Source: Sulfurospirillum sp. UBA2217 (GTDB lineage Bacteria; Campylobacterota; Campylobacteria; Campylobacterales; Sulfurospirillaceae). Taken from it: a stretch of DNA of 36,747 nucleotides. Numbering within the stretch: the first letter of the stretch is position 1; each line of letters begins with the position of its first letter. The DNA lies in assembly GCA_002328495.1 (NCBI GenBank), contig DCUJ01000005.1:1-36747 (forward strand), read 5' to 3'. Below the pieces are notes generated by a model, which did no database searches, was not told the DNA's origin, and saw only the letters and a program-made list of their open reading frames with translations. Positions 8,105-14,844 of this stretch are shown here, one piece after another. The position numbers were made by a program, and so were the translations under genes.

Positions 8105-9208
8105 ATGTCACAACGTCAATTAGCCATGGTCATGGATTTAAACAAATGTATCGGCTGTCAGACCTGTACCGTAGCCTGTAAAACGCAGTGGACGAATCGC
8201 AATGGTCGTGAGTATATGTACTGGAACAATGTTGAAACCTATCCTGGAGCTGGGTATCCTAAAAAATGGATGGAACTTGGGGGTGGTTTTGATGCCGCGG
8301 GCGATTTGCAAGCGGGCGTGGTGCCAAGCATTCAAAGCGAGTACGGTGTGCCTTGGGATTACAATTTTGAGGGGCTTGCTAAGGGAGAACAACTTAAACC
8401 CGATGTCAATCCCACATGGGGACCTAACTGGGATGAAGATGAAGGGGCTGGAAATTTTCCCAGCGATAACTACTTCTTTTACATTCCCCGTATCTGTAAT
8501 CACTGTACCAATCCTGGATGTTTAAGTGCGTGTCCAAGAGACGCTATCTTTAAGCGTGACCAAGATGGGGTTGTTTTGGTGGATTTGGATCGTTGTCAAG
8601 GGTATCGTTACTGCATCGCAGGGTGTCCGTACAAAAAAATCTACTTTAACCCTAGAATTTCAAAAAGTGAGAAGTGTATCCTCTGTTTCCCTCGTGTGGA
8701 AAAAGGCTTGCCACCCGCGTGTGCGCAACAATGTGTTGGGCGTATCCGATTTGTTGGCTTTTTGGATGATGAAGAGGGACAAGTGTATAAATTGGTTACC
8801 AAGTATAAAGTAGCCCTGCCTTTGCGCGCGGATTACGGTACGGTACCTAATGTTTATTACGTTCCACCCACCGAAGCACCGCCAAAATTTGATGCCAATG
8901 GCAAAATCATCGAAGGAAGTGAACGCGTACCGATGGCAGAGCTTGAAAAACTCTTTGGAAAAGAGGTGCATGCCGCAGCCAAGACACTCAAAGCGGAGAT
9001 GAAAAAGCGTAAGGAGACAGGGGAGAGTGAACTCATGGATCTACTCATTGCGTATAAGCATGATGATATGTTTAGGTTGGATAACCAGTATTATGCCGAT
9101 TTTGCTAAAGCTAAGGGACTGAGCCCGTCTGCTCCAGTGGATGAGCGTTACCTCAAGGGTAAATTTACCAAAGGCATGACATTTTTTGCAAAGGCGGTGC
9201 ACTCATGA
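8105..9208 (+). CDS. Four-cluster Fe-S electron-transfer beta subunit
   Basis: This 367-residue protein has four Cys clusters in the order seen in NarH, SerB, EbdB and PcrB: CIGCQTCTVAC (about residues 15-25), CNHCTNPGCLSAC (about 131-143), CQGYRYCIAGC (about 164-174) and CILCFPRVEKGLPPACAQQC (about 191-210). In the third, Tyr replaces one cysteine, as Trp does in NarH, which predicts a 3Fe-4S cluster. It moves electrons between the alpha subunit and the haem subunit. No signal peptide is present, as expected for a subunit carried through Tat by the alpha partner. It starts 3 bp after the alpha stop and overlaps the next gene by 4 bp (ATGA). Confidence 0.9.
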   Translation: MSQRQLAMVMDLNKCIGCQTCTVACKTQWTNRNGREYMYWNNVETYPGAGYPKKWMELGGGFDAAGDLQAGVVPSIQSEYGVPWDYNFEGLAKGEQLKPDVNPTWGPNWDEDEGAGNFPSDNYFFYIPRICNHCTNPGCLSACPRDAIFKRDQDGVVLVDLDRCQGYRYCIAGCPYKKIYFNPRISKSEKCILCFPRVEKGLPPACAQQCVGRIRFVGFLDDEEGQVYKLVTKYKVALPLRADYGTVPNVYYVPPTEAPPKFDANGKIIEGSERVPMAELEKLFGKEVHAAAKTLKAEMKKRKETGESELMDLLIAYKHDDMFRLDNQYYADFAKAKGLSPSAPVDERYLKGKFTKGMTFFAKAVHS

Positions 9209-10380
9209 AAGCATGGAAATCCTTAAGCCTAGCATTGGCATTTTTAGGCAGTAGCTCGTTAATGGCGCAAAGTTTAAATGTCTTACATGTAAAAGAAGAT
9301 ATCTCAACGATTGGTTTTAAATCCGCGTTGTGGGAAAAAGCAAAAATGGGAAGTGTTGAGGCCTATCCGCAAACAACCATTGAGATGAATGACGCAACCT
9401 TGATGAAAGAGAATGCGAACAACAAAGCCAAAAAAATAGGCGTAAAAGTCGTTCAAAGTGGGGAGTATGTGGCACTGTTGCTTCAGTGGAGTGATAAAAC
9501 GAAAAACGTTCAGCAAGGGCTTACCTCCAATGTGTATGGGGATGGCTTTGCGGTTCAGTTTTCAACCGTATCGGATAAACTCCCTTATATTGGGATGGGA
9601 AGTGATGGTAGAGCGGTTATCGTACATCTTCAAAAGGCAACGGGTAAAACCTATGAGCCAAATAATGGAGGCAATGTTTATCATCAAGTGGGTGCTGGCA
9701 ATCAAAATGCCTTCAGCAAAGAGCTAGAACAGTATAAAAATGAGGTTGCAAAACAAGGTAGTAGTGACTACCAGCGGGTCTTTATCGCGGAGGGATTCCG
9801 TTCTACGACACAAATTCGTGACAATTCAGAGCCAGCCGTGATGGAGATGAAACATGAAAATGGCGTGTGGTCTGGTCTTTTGGTGCGAAAGCTCAAAAGT
9901 GAGCATCTGGACTTAACAAAAGATAGTTTCCCTGTCGCCTTTGCGATTTGGGATGGGGGAAAGAAAAATCGTGATGGCTCCAAACTGCTTACACCTTGGG
10001 TTGGCGTTGGGGCTAAAACCTTGGTTGCCTTGGATGAGCTCAAAGGTGGCGATGTTGCCAACGGCGAAAAAGTAATGATGGAAAACTGCTCGGCATGCCA
10101 TCAGTATAAAGGTGTTAAGAGTGCGCCAAATTATATGGCACCTGAGCTCTCTAACATAGGCGGCTATGCGAATGCGAGTTACTTGCTCGAATCCATCGTA
10201 GAGCCTAGTGCCGTTGTCGTCCCTGGATACAACACAACAGCACATCCTAACTTTCAGTGGTATACGGTTGAAAAAGGCGTTCGCACTTCAACGATGCCCT
10301 CATTTTCGCATTTGGATGAAAAGAGCTTGAAAGATGTGGTGGTGTATCTAAAAACGCTTAAAGTAGGAGTTGAAAAATGA
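9205..10380 (+). CDS. Fused haem-b (EB_dh-type) and cytochrome c gamma subunit
   Basis: This 391-residue protein has a Sec signal (residues 1-22). Residues about 25-275 resemble the ethylbenzene-dehydrogenase gamma / SerC / DdhC haem-b domain: a Met in PYIGMGSDG (about M131) and a Lys in WDGGKKNRDGSK are the likely axial ligands by analogy. Residues about 283-390 are a class I cytochrome c with CSACH (295-299) and a candidate distal Met in TSTMPSFSH. In the characterised type II enzymes the haem-b subunit is separate from the c-type cytochrome; here one chain would pass electrons from beta through haem b to haem c and on to a periplasmic carrier. It overlaps both neighbours by 4 bp. A TTACATGTAA copy encodes LHVK at residues 27-30. 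Confidence 0.82.
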   Translation: MKAWKSLSLALAFLGSSSLMAQSLNVLHVKEDISTIGFKSALWEKAKMGSVEAYPQTTIEMNDATLMKENANNKAKKIGVKVVQSGEYVALLLQWSDKTKNVQQGLTSNVYGDGFAVQFSTVSDKLPYIGMGSDGRAVIVHLQKATGKTYEPNNGGNVYHQVGAGNQNAFSKELEQYKNEVAKQGSSDYQRVFIAEGFRSTTQIRDNSEPAVMEMKHENGVWSGLLVRKLKSEHLDLTKDSFPVAFAIWDGGKKNRDGSKLLTPWVGVGAKTLVALDELKGGDVANGEKVMMENCSACHQYKGVKSAPNYMAPELSNIGGYANASYLLESIVEPSAVVVPGYNTTAHPNFQWYTVEKGVRTSTMPSFSHLDEKSLKDVVVYLKTLKVGVEK

Positions 10381-10766
10381 AACGTACTTTGATGGCATTG
10401 GCTGTGTTGATCAGTTTTTCCTACGCAGCAGATATTCAAAAACAGGGATTTTTAACCAGTAAGTGGTGTGCGCAAAACGGTTATTTTTCGGATTGCCGTT
10501 TGGAGAGTATGGTGTGTGGCAGTGGAGAGTGTTTTAAAGAGTGGGAGTATGACCAAACGATAAAAGATGAGCTGGTGTTGTTTGTGCATGCTGAAAACAA
10601 AGCCTACGACATTGATTATACCGCCATTCCTCGTTATACATTGGATGAGCCGATGAACCGCAATGGTGTGAGTATCACCGGTGAGCTTAAAGGCGATGTG
10701 TTGGTCGTGAAATCCTTTAAAGCACCTCCTCCTCCAACCAAGAGCTTTTTCAAGGGTTGCTTATAG
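10377..10766 (+). CDS. Small Cys-rich periplasmic protein of the molybdoenzyme operon
   Basis: I do not recognise this 129-residue protein. It has a signal peptide (MKRTLMALAVLISFSYA) and a mature part of about 110 residues with five cysteines: four within residues 31-53 (WCAQNGYFSDC, VCGSGECF) and one in the C-terminal GCL. The C-terminal half is mostly beta-like, with a proline run APPPPTK before the end. Paired cysteines suggest disulfides or metal binding. It starts in an ATGA overlap with the gamma gene and shares one base with the chaperone gene, so it is firmly part of the operon and probably a complex accessory or assembly factor. Confidence 0.65.
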   Translation: MKRTLMALAVLISFSYAADIQKQGFLTSKWCAQNGYFSDCRLESMVCGSGECFKEWEYDQTIKDELVLFVHAENKAYDIDYTAIPRYTLDEPMNRNGVSITGELKGDVLVVKSFKAPPPPTKSFFKGCL

Positions 10767-11332
10767 TGGACGTGTTGCAAAGGGCTAGAGTGTATGCTTT
10801 TGTATCGAGGATGTTTGGAACACTCCTCGATACATTGCTCATTGAAGAGCTAAAATCGGATCGTGATATTGTGGAGATGGTGTTGCAAGATGAGGTAGCA
10901 TGGTTTTATGAAACTCCGCAAGAGAGCCTTGAAGAAGCGCTCAATGTCGATTTTACATCGCTTTTTTTGATGCACTCAATGCCCATAGAATCGTCCATTT
11001 TGGATGATAAAGAAGAGGTGCTGGTAGGGTTGCAAAATCCTGTGATGCAGTTTTATTTTGAACATGGCTATGAGCTCAATCTCTCCGCTTCAAAACAACA
11101 TGCTCCTGATCATCTAAGCCTAGAGTTGGCATTTATGCAAAATTTGGTGCTAAAGCATGAGGAGGGGGCGCAAAGAGCTTTTTTGGAAAAACATCTTTTA
11201 CAATGGGTACCTGCTTACCTTTTGGGCATTGCTCCCATGGCGCAAACACCTTTTTATAAAGGCTTATGTGCGTTATGTGCTGAATTTTTAGTAGCAGATT
11301 ATGAGGGGTTGATGGAGTCCTATGAACATTGA
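10766..11332 (+). CDS. TorD-family molybdoenzyme chaperone
   Basis: This all-helical cytosolic protein of about 188 residues carries the TorD/DmsD/NarJ-type signature APDHLSLELAFMQNL (about residues 112-126) and the C-terminal FYKGLCALCAEFLVADY segment. Such chaperones bind the Tat signal of their catalytic partner and hold it until the Mo cofactor is inserted, so the client should be the alpha subunit encoded four genes upstream. I chose the GTG at 10766, which overlaps the previous stop by one base (TAGTG) with AAGGG upstream; a TTG nine bases earlier is also open. The gene overlaps the following ferredoxin gene by 11 bp. Confidence 0.8.
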   Translation: MDVLQRARVYAFVSRMFGTLLDTLLIEELKSDRDIVEMVLQDEVAWFYETPQESLEEALNVDFTSLFLMHSMPIESSILDDKEEVLVGLQNPVMQFYFEHGYELNLSASKQHAPDHLSLELAFMQNLVLKHEEGAQRAFLEKHLLQWVPAYLLGIAPMAQTPFYKGLCALCAEFLVADYEGLMESYEH

Positions 11333-12347
11333 TAGAACGCTTTACATTGACCGCGTGGGTGCTTTTTCGTTTGATCGGTTGTCGTGTTTGCGCAATGAGT
11401 ATGCAAACAATGAGTGCTCTTTGTGTTTGGAACAGTGTGCCCAAAGGGCGTTTGTTTTTCAAGAAGGAAAGTTGCGCTTAGACGCTGGAGCGTGTACGCA
11501 GTGTGGCGCATGTATTGGGGTATGTCCTACTGGCGCACTGAGTTTGTATGGTTTTTCCTATGATGTGGTGTTGGAAAAACTCAAGCGAGGGGAAACACAC
11601 CTTACATGTAAACACACATTGCCCTGTTTGGGAGCACTTAGCGTGCCAACGTTAAGTGCGTTGTTGATAGACTCAGCCAAGCCGTTTACCTGCCATCTTT
11701 TGGAGTGTGAAACCTGTCCCATCAATGCGCAAAACGTTGTGAAAGAGACGATGATCAAACGCTTTGAAGAGGCAAATACTTTTGTTTCTTCTTTGGGATA
11801 TGCCAGTCAAATAGCTGTAAGCTACGCGCCTATCATCCAAAGCTCAAGACGTGCTTTTTTTGAACGTTTCAAGGCTTCACGTGAGCCTCGCAATGAGGCG
11901 CCAAGTGAGCCTTTGGGTGTACTGAAACGTGCACTTAAAGCTTCTTTACAAAACACTATCACGCTCGATAAACCTTTTTCGTTTATCCATCCTCATACGA
12001 TAGACCAGGCGTGTGATAATTGCAAAGAGTGTGTACAATTTTGCCCAAGTCATGCGCTGAGTTACAACGGTGATCAAACAAAAATTTTATTTCAATTAGG
12101 AAAATGTGTTGGGTGTGGTATTTGCGAAGCTATTTGTAAAAAAGAGGCGATTCATACCTCAAAGAACTCTTTTGATATCGTCATGTTTGCTTACGATAGA
12201 GCAGAAGTGCTTATTGAACATCGTTTGGAAGTGTGTCTTACATGTAAATGTGCTTTTTCCTACAAAGGGGGAAAAAAGGTGTGTGAACGCTGTGCCTCGT
12301 TTGAAAAAGAACACAGCGATTTGTTTACCCTGGCGAGTGATATTTAA
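11322..12347 (+). CDS. Cytosolic polyferredoxin (multiple 4Fe-4S)
   Basis: This 341-residue protein has no signal peptide and about 29 cysteines in repeated ferredoxin motifs: CSLCLEQCAQRA with CTQCGACIGVCPTGA (residues about 31-75), CETCPIN (about 126), CDNCKECVQFCPSHA (about 229-243), CVGCGICEAICKKEA (about 261-275) and CLTCKCAF...CERC (about 307-325). It is predicted to hold at least four 4Fe-4S clusters. Similar ferredoxins travel with TorD chaperones in formate dehydrogenase and selenite/selenate reductase clusters of other bacteria; the role there is thought to be in maturation or electron supply, which I infer here. Two TTACATGTAA copies lie inside it (11602 and 12238), both read as LTCK, so the palindrome supplies cysteine codons. 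Confidence 0.78.
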   Translation: MNIDRTLYIDRVGAFSFDRLSCLRNEYANNECSLCLEQCAQRAFVFQEGKLRLDAGACTQCGACIGVCPTGALSLYGFSYDVVLEKLKRGETHLTCKHTLPCLGALSVPTLSALLIDSAKPFTCHLLECETCPINAQNVVKETMIKRFEEANTFVSSLGYASQIAVSYAPIIQSSRRAFFERFKASREPRNEAPSEPLGVLKRALKASLQNTITLDKPFSFIHPHTIDQACDNCKECVQFCPSHALSYNGDQTKILFQLGKCVGCGICEAICKKEAIHTSKNSFDIVMFAYDRAEVLIEHRLEVCLTCKCAFSYKGGKKVCERCASFEKEHSDLFTLASDI

Positions 12348-12351
12348 TGCC

Positions 12352-12361
12352 TTACATGTAA
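12352..12361. repeat. TTACATGTAA palindrome between convergent genes
   Basis: An intergenic copy fills most of the 17-bp gap between the polyferredoxin stop (12347) and the end of the convergent helical-protein gene (12365). No other terminator-like hairpin is present here. Confidence 0.85.
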
Positions 12362-12364
12362 AGC

Positions 12365-13585
12365 CTATTTATCCTCTTTTTTCATAGCATCTTTGGCACC
12401 TTTTACCGCACCATCCATCACCGATTTGGCGACTTCCCATGCACGAAAGCCTAGCTTTTTAGCATCATGTGCCATTTGTTTGGCTTTGTCCGTTTCAAAT
12501 TCAAATTGTTTGAGTGATTCCATGGTAGATGATGCTTTTCTCTCAAGTTCTTCAACATCTTTTTTGAGTCCAACGAGCTTCTTTTCCGCTTCTGATTTAA
12601 GGGTTTCAATGCGCTCAGCAATGACCTCTTTAGCCTCATTAGCCGCACGTTTGAGTTTTGCACTTGAACGGTTCATGTCGGAGGTAATGTCACGAAGGAT
12701 GGTGCTAGAAATGCCCTCTGTTTGATGCGCCAATGTTTTAAGTTGGTCGATAAACTGCTCATCAATTTTAAGTAATGCTTTACGTAATTGCGATAAATCG
12801 CTTTCCAGAAGCTCTTCCATGGTTTGCGTGGGAGAATATTTGAGTTCATTCTTGAATTTTTCAATGCTTTTAGTAGCACCATCGTGAACACCGTTGATAG
12901 AGCCTTTTAGGATGGCCTTAGCATGACCCAAATCCTCATCGGCTATTTCGATGGCGGATGCGATGATGGTGTGGGAAATGTCTAAAATGCGTTGTGTTGT
13001 GAGACTCTCTTCGTTGATGCTGTGAAAGGCAAGATTTTTTGTGATTTCATAAGCAGTATCTTCAATGTCACTTCCTTTTTCAAGTGTCGTAAGCAGTGCT
13101 TCTTGAGCGGTTTCCCTCAAGATGCCGAGCATTTCAACCCCTTTGAGCTTAGCATCGTTTAACGCAATGAGCGAAGCTTCTTGAGTATCTGCGGGGAGTT
13201 TTGCGATGTGGTATTCAAGAAGCTCAAATGAGCTTGCAATGGTGGTTCGAATATGTTGCTTTTGTGCAAAGATACTTTTTTCTAATTGCTCTTTTTCGTA
13301 GATAGTTTTATATAAAAATGCTTCTTTATCGTGGTTGGCTGCTTTTAGAAGTCCATCGACGACATGGCCAATAGCACGTGATGATGTGAGCCCTTCGTCG
13401 TGTAACGCTTTGCAGTAGAGCTCAAAAAGTTCTCCCAACCGTTGCTGAATATTTTTTTCATCTTTCAGTTTTTGAATCTTTTTGCGTGAGAGTTCAAAAC
13501 TGAGTTCACGGATAAAATCCAAAAGATGGGGGTGCTCTTTGTTCTCTCTGAGCGTAGCTAAAAAAATGGTGTAGGTTGATTCCAT
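12365..13585 (-). CDS. Long alpha-helical protein of unknown function
   Basis: This 406-residue protein is helical along its whole length, rich in Ala, Glu, Lys and Leu, with an amphipathic pattern and a coiled-coil stretch near the C-terminus (AKLKRAANEAKEVIAERI and EVEELERKASSTMESL-like repeats, about residues 310-380), ending in a Lys-rich tail. It has no signal or membrane segment. It resembles proteins annotated as DUF6781, but I hold that loosely. A start at 13585 is chosen because TTAGGAG precedes it by 8 bp; an in-frame upstream extension of 28 residues overlaps the DUF493 gene and looks unlike a natural N-terminus. It is last in the moaC-DUF493 operon. Function unknown. Confidence 0.6.
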   Translation of the reverse strand: MESTYTIFLATLRENKEHPHLLDFIRELSFELSRKKIQKLKDEKNIQQRLGELFELYCKALHDEGLTSSRAIGHVVDGLLKAANHDKEAFLYKTIYEKEQLEKSIFAQKQHIRTTIASSFELLEYHIAKLPADTQEASLIALNDAKLKGVEMLGILRETAQEALLTTLEKGSDIEDTAYEITKNLAFHSINEESLTTQRILDISHTIIASAIEIADEDLGHAKAILKGSINGVHDGATKSIEKFKNELKYSPTQTMEELLESDLSQLRKALLKIDEQFIDQLKTLAHQTEGISSTILRDITSDMNRSSAKLKRAANEAKEVIAERIETLKSEAEKKLVGLKKDVEELERKASSTMESLKQFEFETDKAKQMAHDAKKLGFRAWEVAKSVMDGAVKGAKDAMKKEDK

Positions 13586-13604
13586 GGGTTTTTCTCCTAA
13601 ATTC

Positions 13605-13862
13605 TTAGAGTACAAATTTGATATGCTGGTGTGATTTAAAGGCGTGAAAGAGTGCGATTCGTTCTTCATCGTTGTGTATCAACAAGCAAAGAGCATAACT
13701 AGTATACGTTCCTTTTTGACTAGCATTGGATGTTTCGAGACGATGCACCCTCTGCTGTAAAATTTCCTTAACAATACTGTGCGCACAATGCTCTGAATGG
13801 ATAAAAAGTTTATATTCCCATTCGCAAGGGTAGTCTAATTTAAGCTCTTGTGTAATCTCCAC
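13605..13862 (-). CDS. DUF493 (HP0495/YbeD-like) protein
   Basis: This small cytosolic protein of about 85 residues contains LDYPCEWEYKLFIHS near the start, matching the YPC-W-Y motif of the DUF493 family, a ferredoxin-like alpha/beta fold with a possible regulatory role. I chose the GTG at 13862 since GGAGG lies 5 bp upstream; another GTG four codons earlier is possible. The gene begins inside the end of moaC (23-bp overlap) and lies 19 bp before the following helical-protein gene. Confidence 0.75.
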   Translation of the reverse strand: MEITQELKLDYPCEWEYKLFIHSEHCAHSIVKEILQQRVHRLETSNASQKGTYTSYALCLLIHNDEERIALFHAFKSHQHIKFVL

Positions 13863-14313
13863 TTTTCCCTCCACTTTTTGATTCTAAACGAATGTTGTTG
13901 ATAATCATTCCTTTATCAATCGCTTTTGCCATGTCGTAAATGGTCAATAGCCCGATGCTAACCCCCATAAGGGCTTCCATCTCTACACCCGTTTGACCTT
14001 TAAGTTTTGCGGTCACAAAGAGTTTAAAACCAGGAAGTTCAGGGTGCTCTTCAACATCACAATTCACCGATGTGAGCATCAAAGGGTGACACATAGGGAT
14101 GAGATCGCTGGTGCGCTTTGTACCTAAAATAGCGGCAATAACCGCCGTTTGAAGCACAGGACCTTTTTTAGTTTTTTCACCGACAATCATCGCATAAGCT
14201 TCAGCACTCATGGTAATGGTTCCACTAGCAATGGCCACGCGAAAACTCTCGATTTTATCACTCACATCGACCATCTTTGGTCGATCTTTTTCATCTAAGT
14301 GGGTTAGTTGCAT
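13840..14313 (-). CDS. moaC: Cyclic pyranopterin monophosphate synthase MoaC
   Basis: This 157-residue enzyme makes cyclic pyranopterin monophosphate from the MoaA product, the first committed stage of molybdenum cofactor synthesis. It is recognised by THLDEKDRPKMVDVSDK at the N-terminus, the catalytic KRTSDLIPMCHPL block, and the GQTGVEMEALMGVSIGLLTIYDMAKAIDKGM segment. The ATG at 14313 has GAGG 5 bp upstream and matches the family N-terminus; an upstream in-frame extension of 23 codons is not convincing. An extended -10 promoter lies just upstream. The cofactor it supplies is needed by the molybdoenzyme in this window. Confidence 0.95.
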   Translation of the reverse strand: MQLTHLDEKDRPKMVDVSDKIESFRVAIASGTITMSAEAYAMIVGEKTKKGPVLQTAVIAAILGTKRTSDLIPMCHPLMLTSVNCDVEEHPELPGFKLFVTAKLKGQTGVEMEALMGVSIGLLTIYDMAKAIDKGMIINNIRLESKSGGKSGDYTRA

Positions 14314-14335
14314 GTACGCCTCTTTGTTTTTACCT

Positions 14336-14344
14336 ATTATAACA
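14336..14344 (-). promoter_or_regulatory. Extended -10 promoter for moaC
   Basis: On the minus strand TGT is followed by TATAAT (14341-14336), giving an extended -10 and a leader of about 17 nt to the moaC ATG. A TTGACA further upstream is 25 bp away, too far to be the paired -35. Confidence 0.5.
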
Positions 14345-14379
14345 CCATTTCTCTTAAGCATTTGTGTGTCAAAACTTCT

Positions 14380-14417
14380 CATTTCACCTCAAAGAGAGGA
14401 GGTATTAGTGTGAAATG
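14380..14417. promoter_or_regulatory. Inverted repeat between moaC and RRM promoters
   Basis: CATTTCAC (14380-14387) and GTGAAATG (14410-14417) form a perfect 8-bp inverted repeat with a 22-bp spacer containing AGAGAGGAGG. A third ATTTCAC occurs at 14438-14444, just after the RRM -10. It may be an operator or a structured leader; no regulator can be named. Confidence 0.3.
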
Positions 14418-14427
14418 AATTTTATTA

Positions 14428-14436
14428 TGCTACAAT
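14428..14436 (+). promoter_or_regulatory. Extended -10 promoter for the RRM gene
   Basis: TGC followed by TACAAT (14431-14436) gives a start point near 14443 and so a leader of about 88 nt before the ATG at 14531. Leaders of this length are common for RRM and cold-shock proteins, whose mRNAs are often regulated by folding. Confidence 0.45.
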
Positions 14437-14530
14437 ATTTCACCAAAAAAGCTTTCCTTGGGCTATGTTGACGGGCAGTGTTTTGAAACGTAGTATAGGG
14501 TGGCTTTTAAAAATTAGGAGTGTAGCGCAG

Positions 14531-14803
14531 ATGAATATTTACGTGGGAAATGTGAAGTATGAGATGACAGAGAGTCTACTCAAAGAGATGTTTTCAGCAT
14601 ACGGTGAAGTGGCCAGTGCAAGAATCATTACAGATAAAGAGACAGGTCGTTCAAAAGGTTTTGGCTTTGTAGAAATGCCAAATGATTCAGAAGCACTTGC
14701 TGCTATCGAAGCAACCAACGAAAAAGAAATCGGTGGAAGAACACTGAAAGTAAACGAAGCTAGACCTCGTGAAGAGCGTCCGCGAAGAGCACCACGTTAC
14801 TAA
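14531..14803 (+). CDS. Single-RRM RNA-binding protein
   Basis: This 90-residue protein is one RNA recognition motif with RNP2 (IYVGNV, residues 3-8) and RNP1 (KGFGFVEM, about 42-49), followed by a short Arg/Pro-rich tail (EARPREERPRRAPRY) that should also touch RNA. Similar bacterial and cyanobacterial RRM proteins accumulate in the cold or bind mRNAs. The ATG at 14531 matches the family start; the reading frame is open 22 codons upstream but that part has no RRM character. The likely ribosome site is GGAG, 10 bp upstream. A strong terminator follows directly, so it is monocistronic. Confidence 0.9.
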   Translation: MNIYVGNVKYEMTESLLKEMFSAYGEVASARIITDKETGRSKGFGFVEMPNDSEALAAIEATNEKEIGGRTLKVNEARPREERPRRAPRY

Positions 14804-14832
14804 AAAAAGGGGTGCTTGGCATCCCCTTTTTC
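14804..14832. terminator. Rho-independent terminator after the RRM gene
   Basis: AAAAAGGGG and CCCCTTTTT form a 9-bp stem around TGCTTGGCAT, directly after the RRM stop and 13 bp before the end of the convergent pldA gene. A/T flanks on both sides make it usable in both directions. Confidence 0.85.
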
Positions 14833-14844
14833 TTCTAAGTACTT

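Noticed and set aside
4190..12347. Assigning the molybdoenzyme as nitrate reductase NarG or Nap
   Set aside because: NarI-type anchor and NapC/NapH-type partners are absent, and the haem-b/c gamma subunit points to the selenate/chlorate/ethylbenzene branch; but the exact substrate cannot be named.
13586..13669. N-terminal extension of the long helical protein
   Set aside because: The extension overlaps the DUF493 gene and has no matching helical character; TTAGGAG supports the ATG at 13585.
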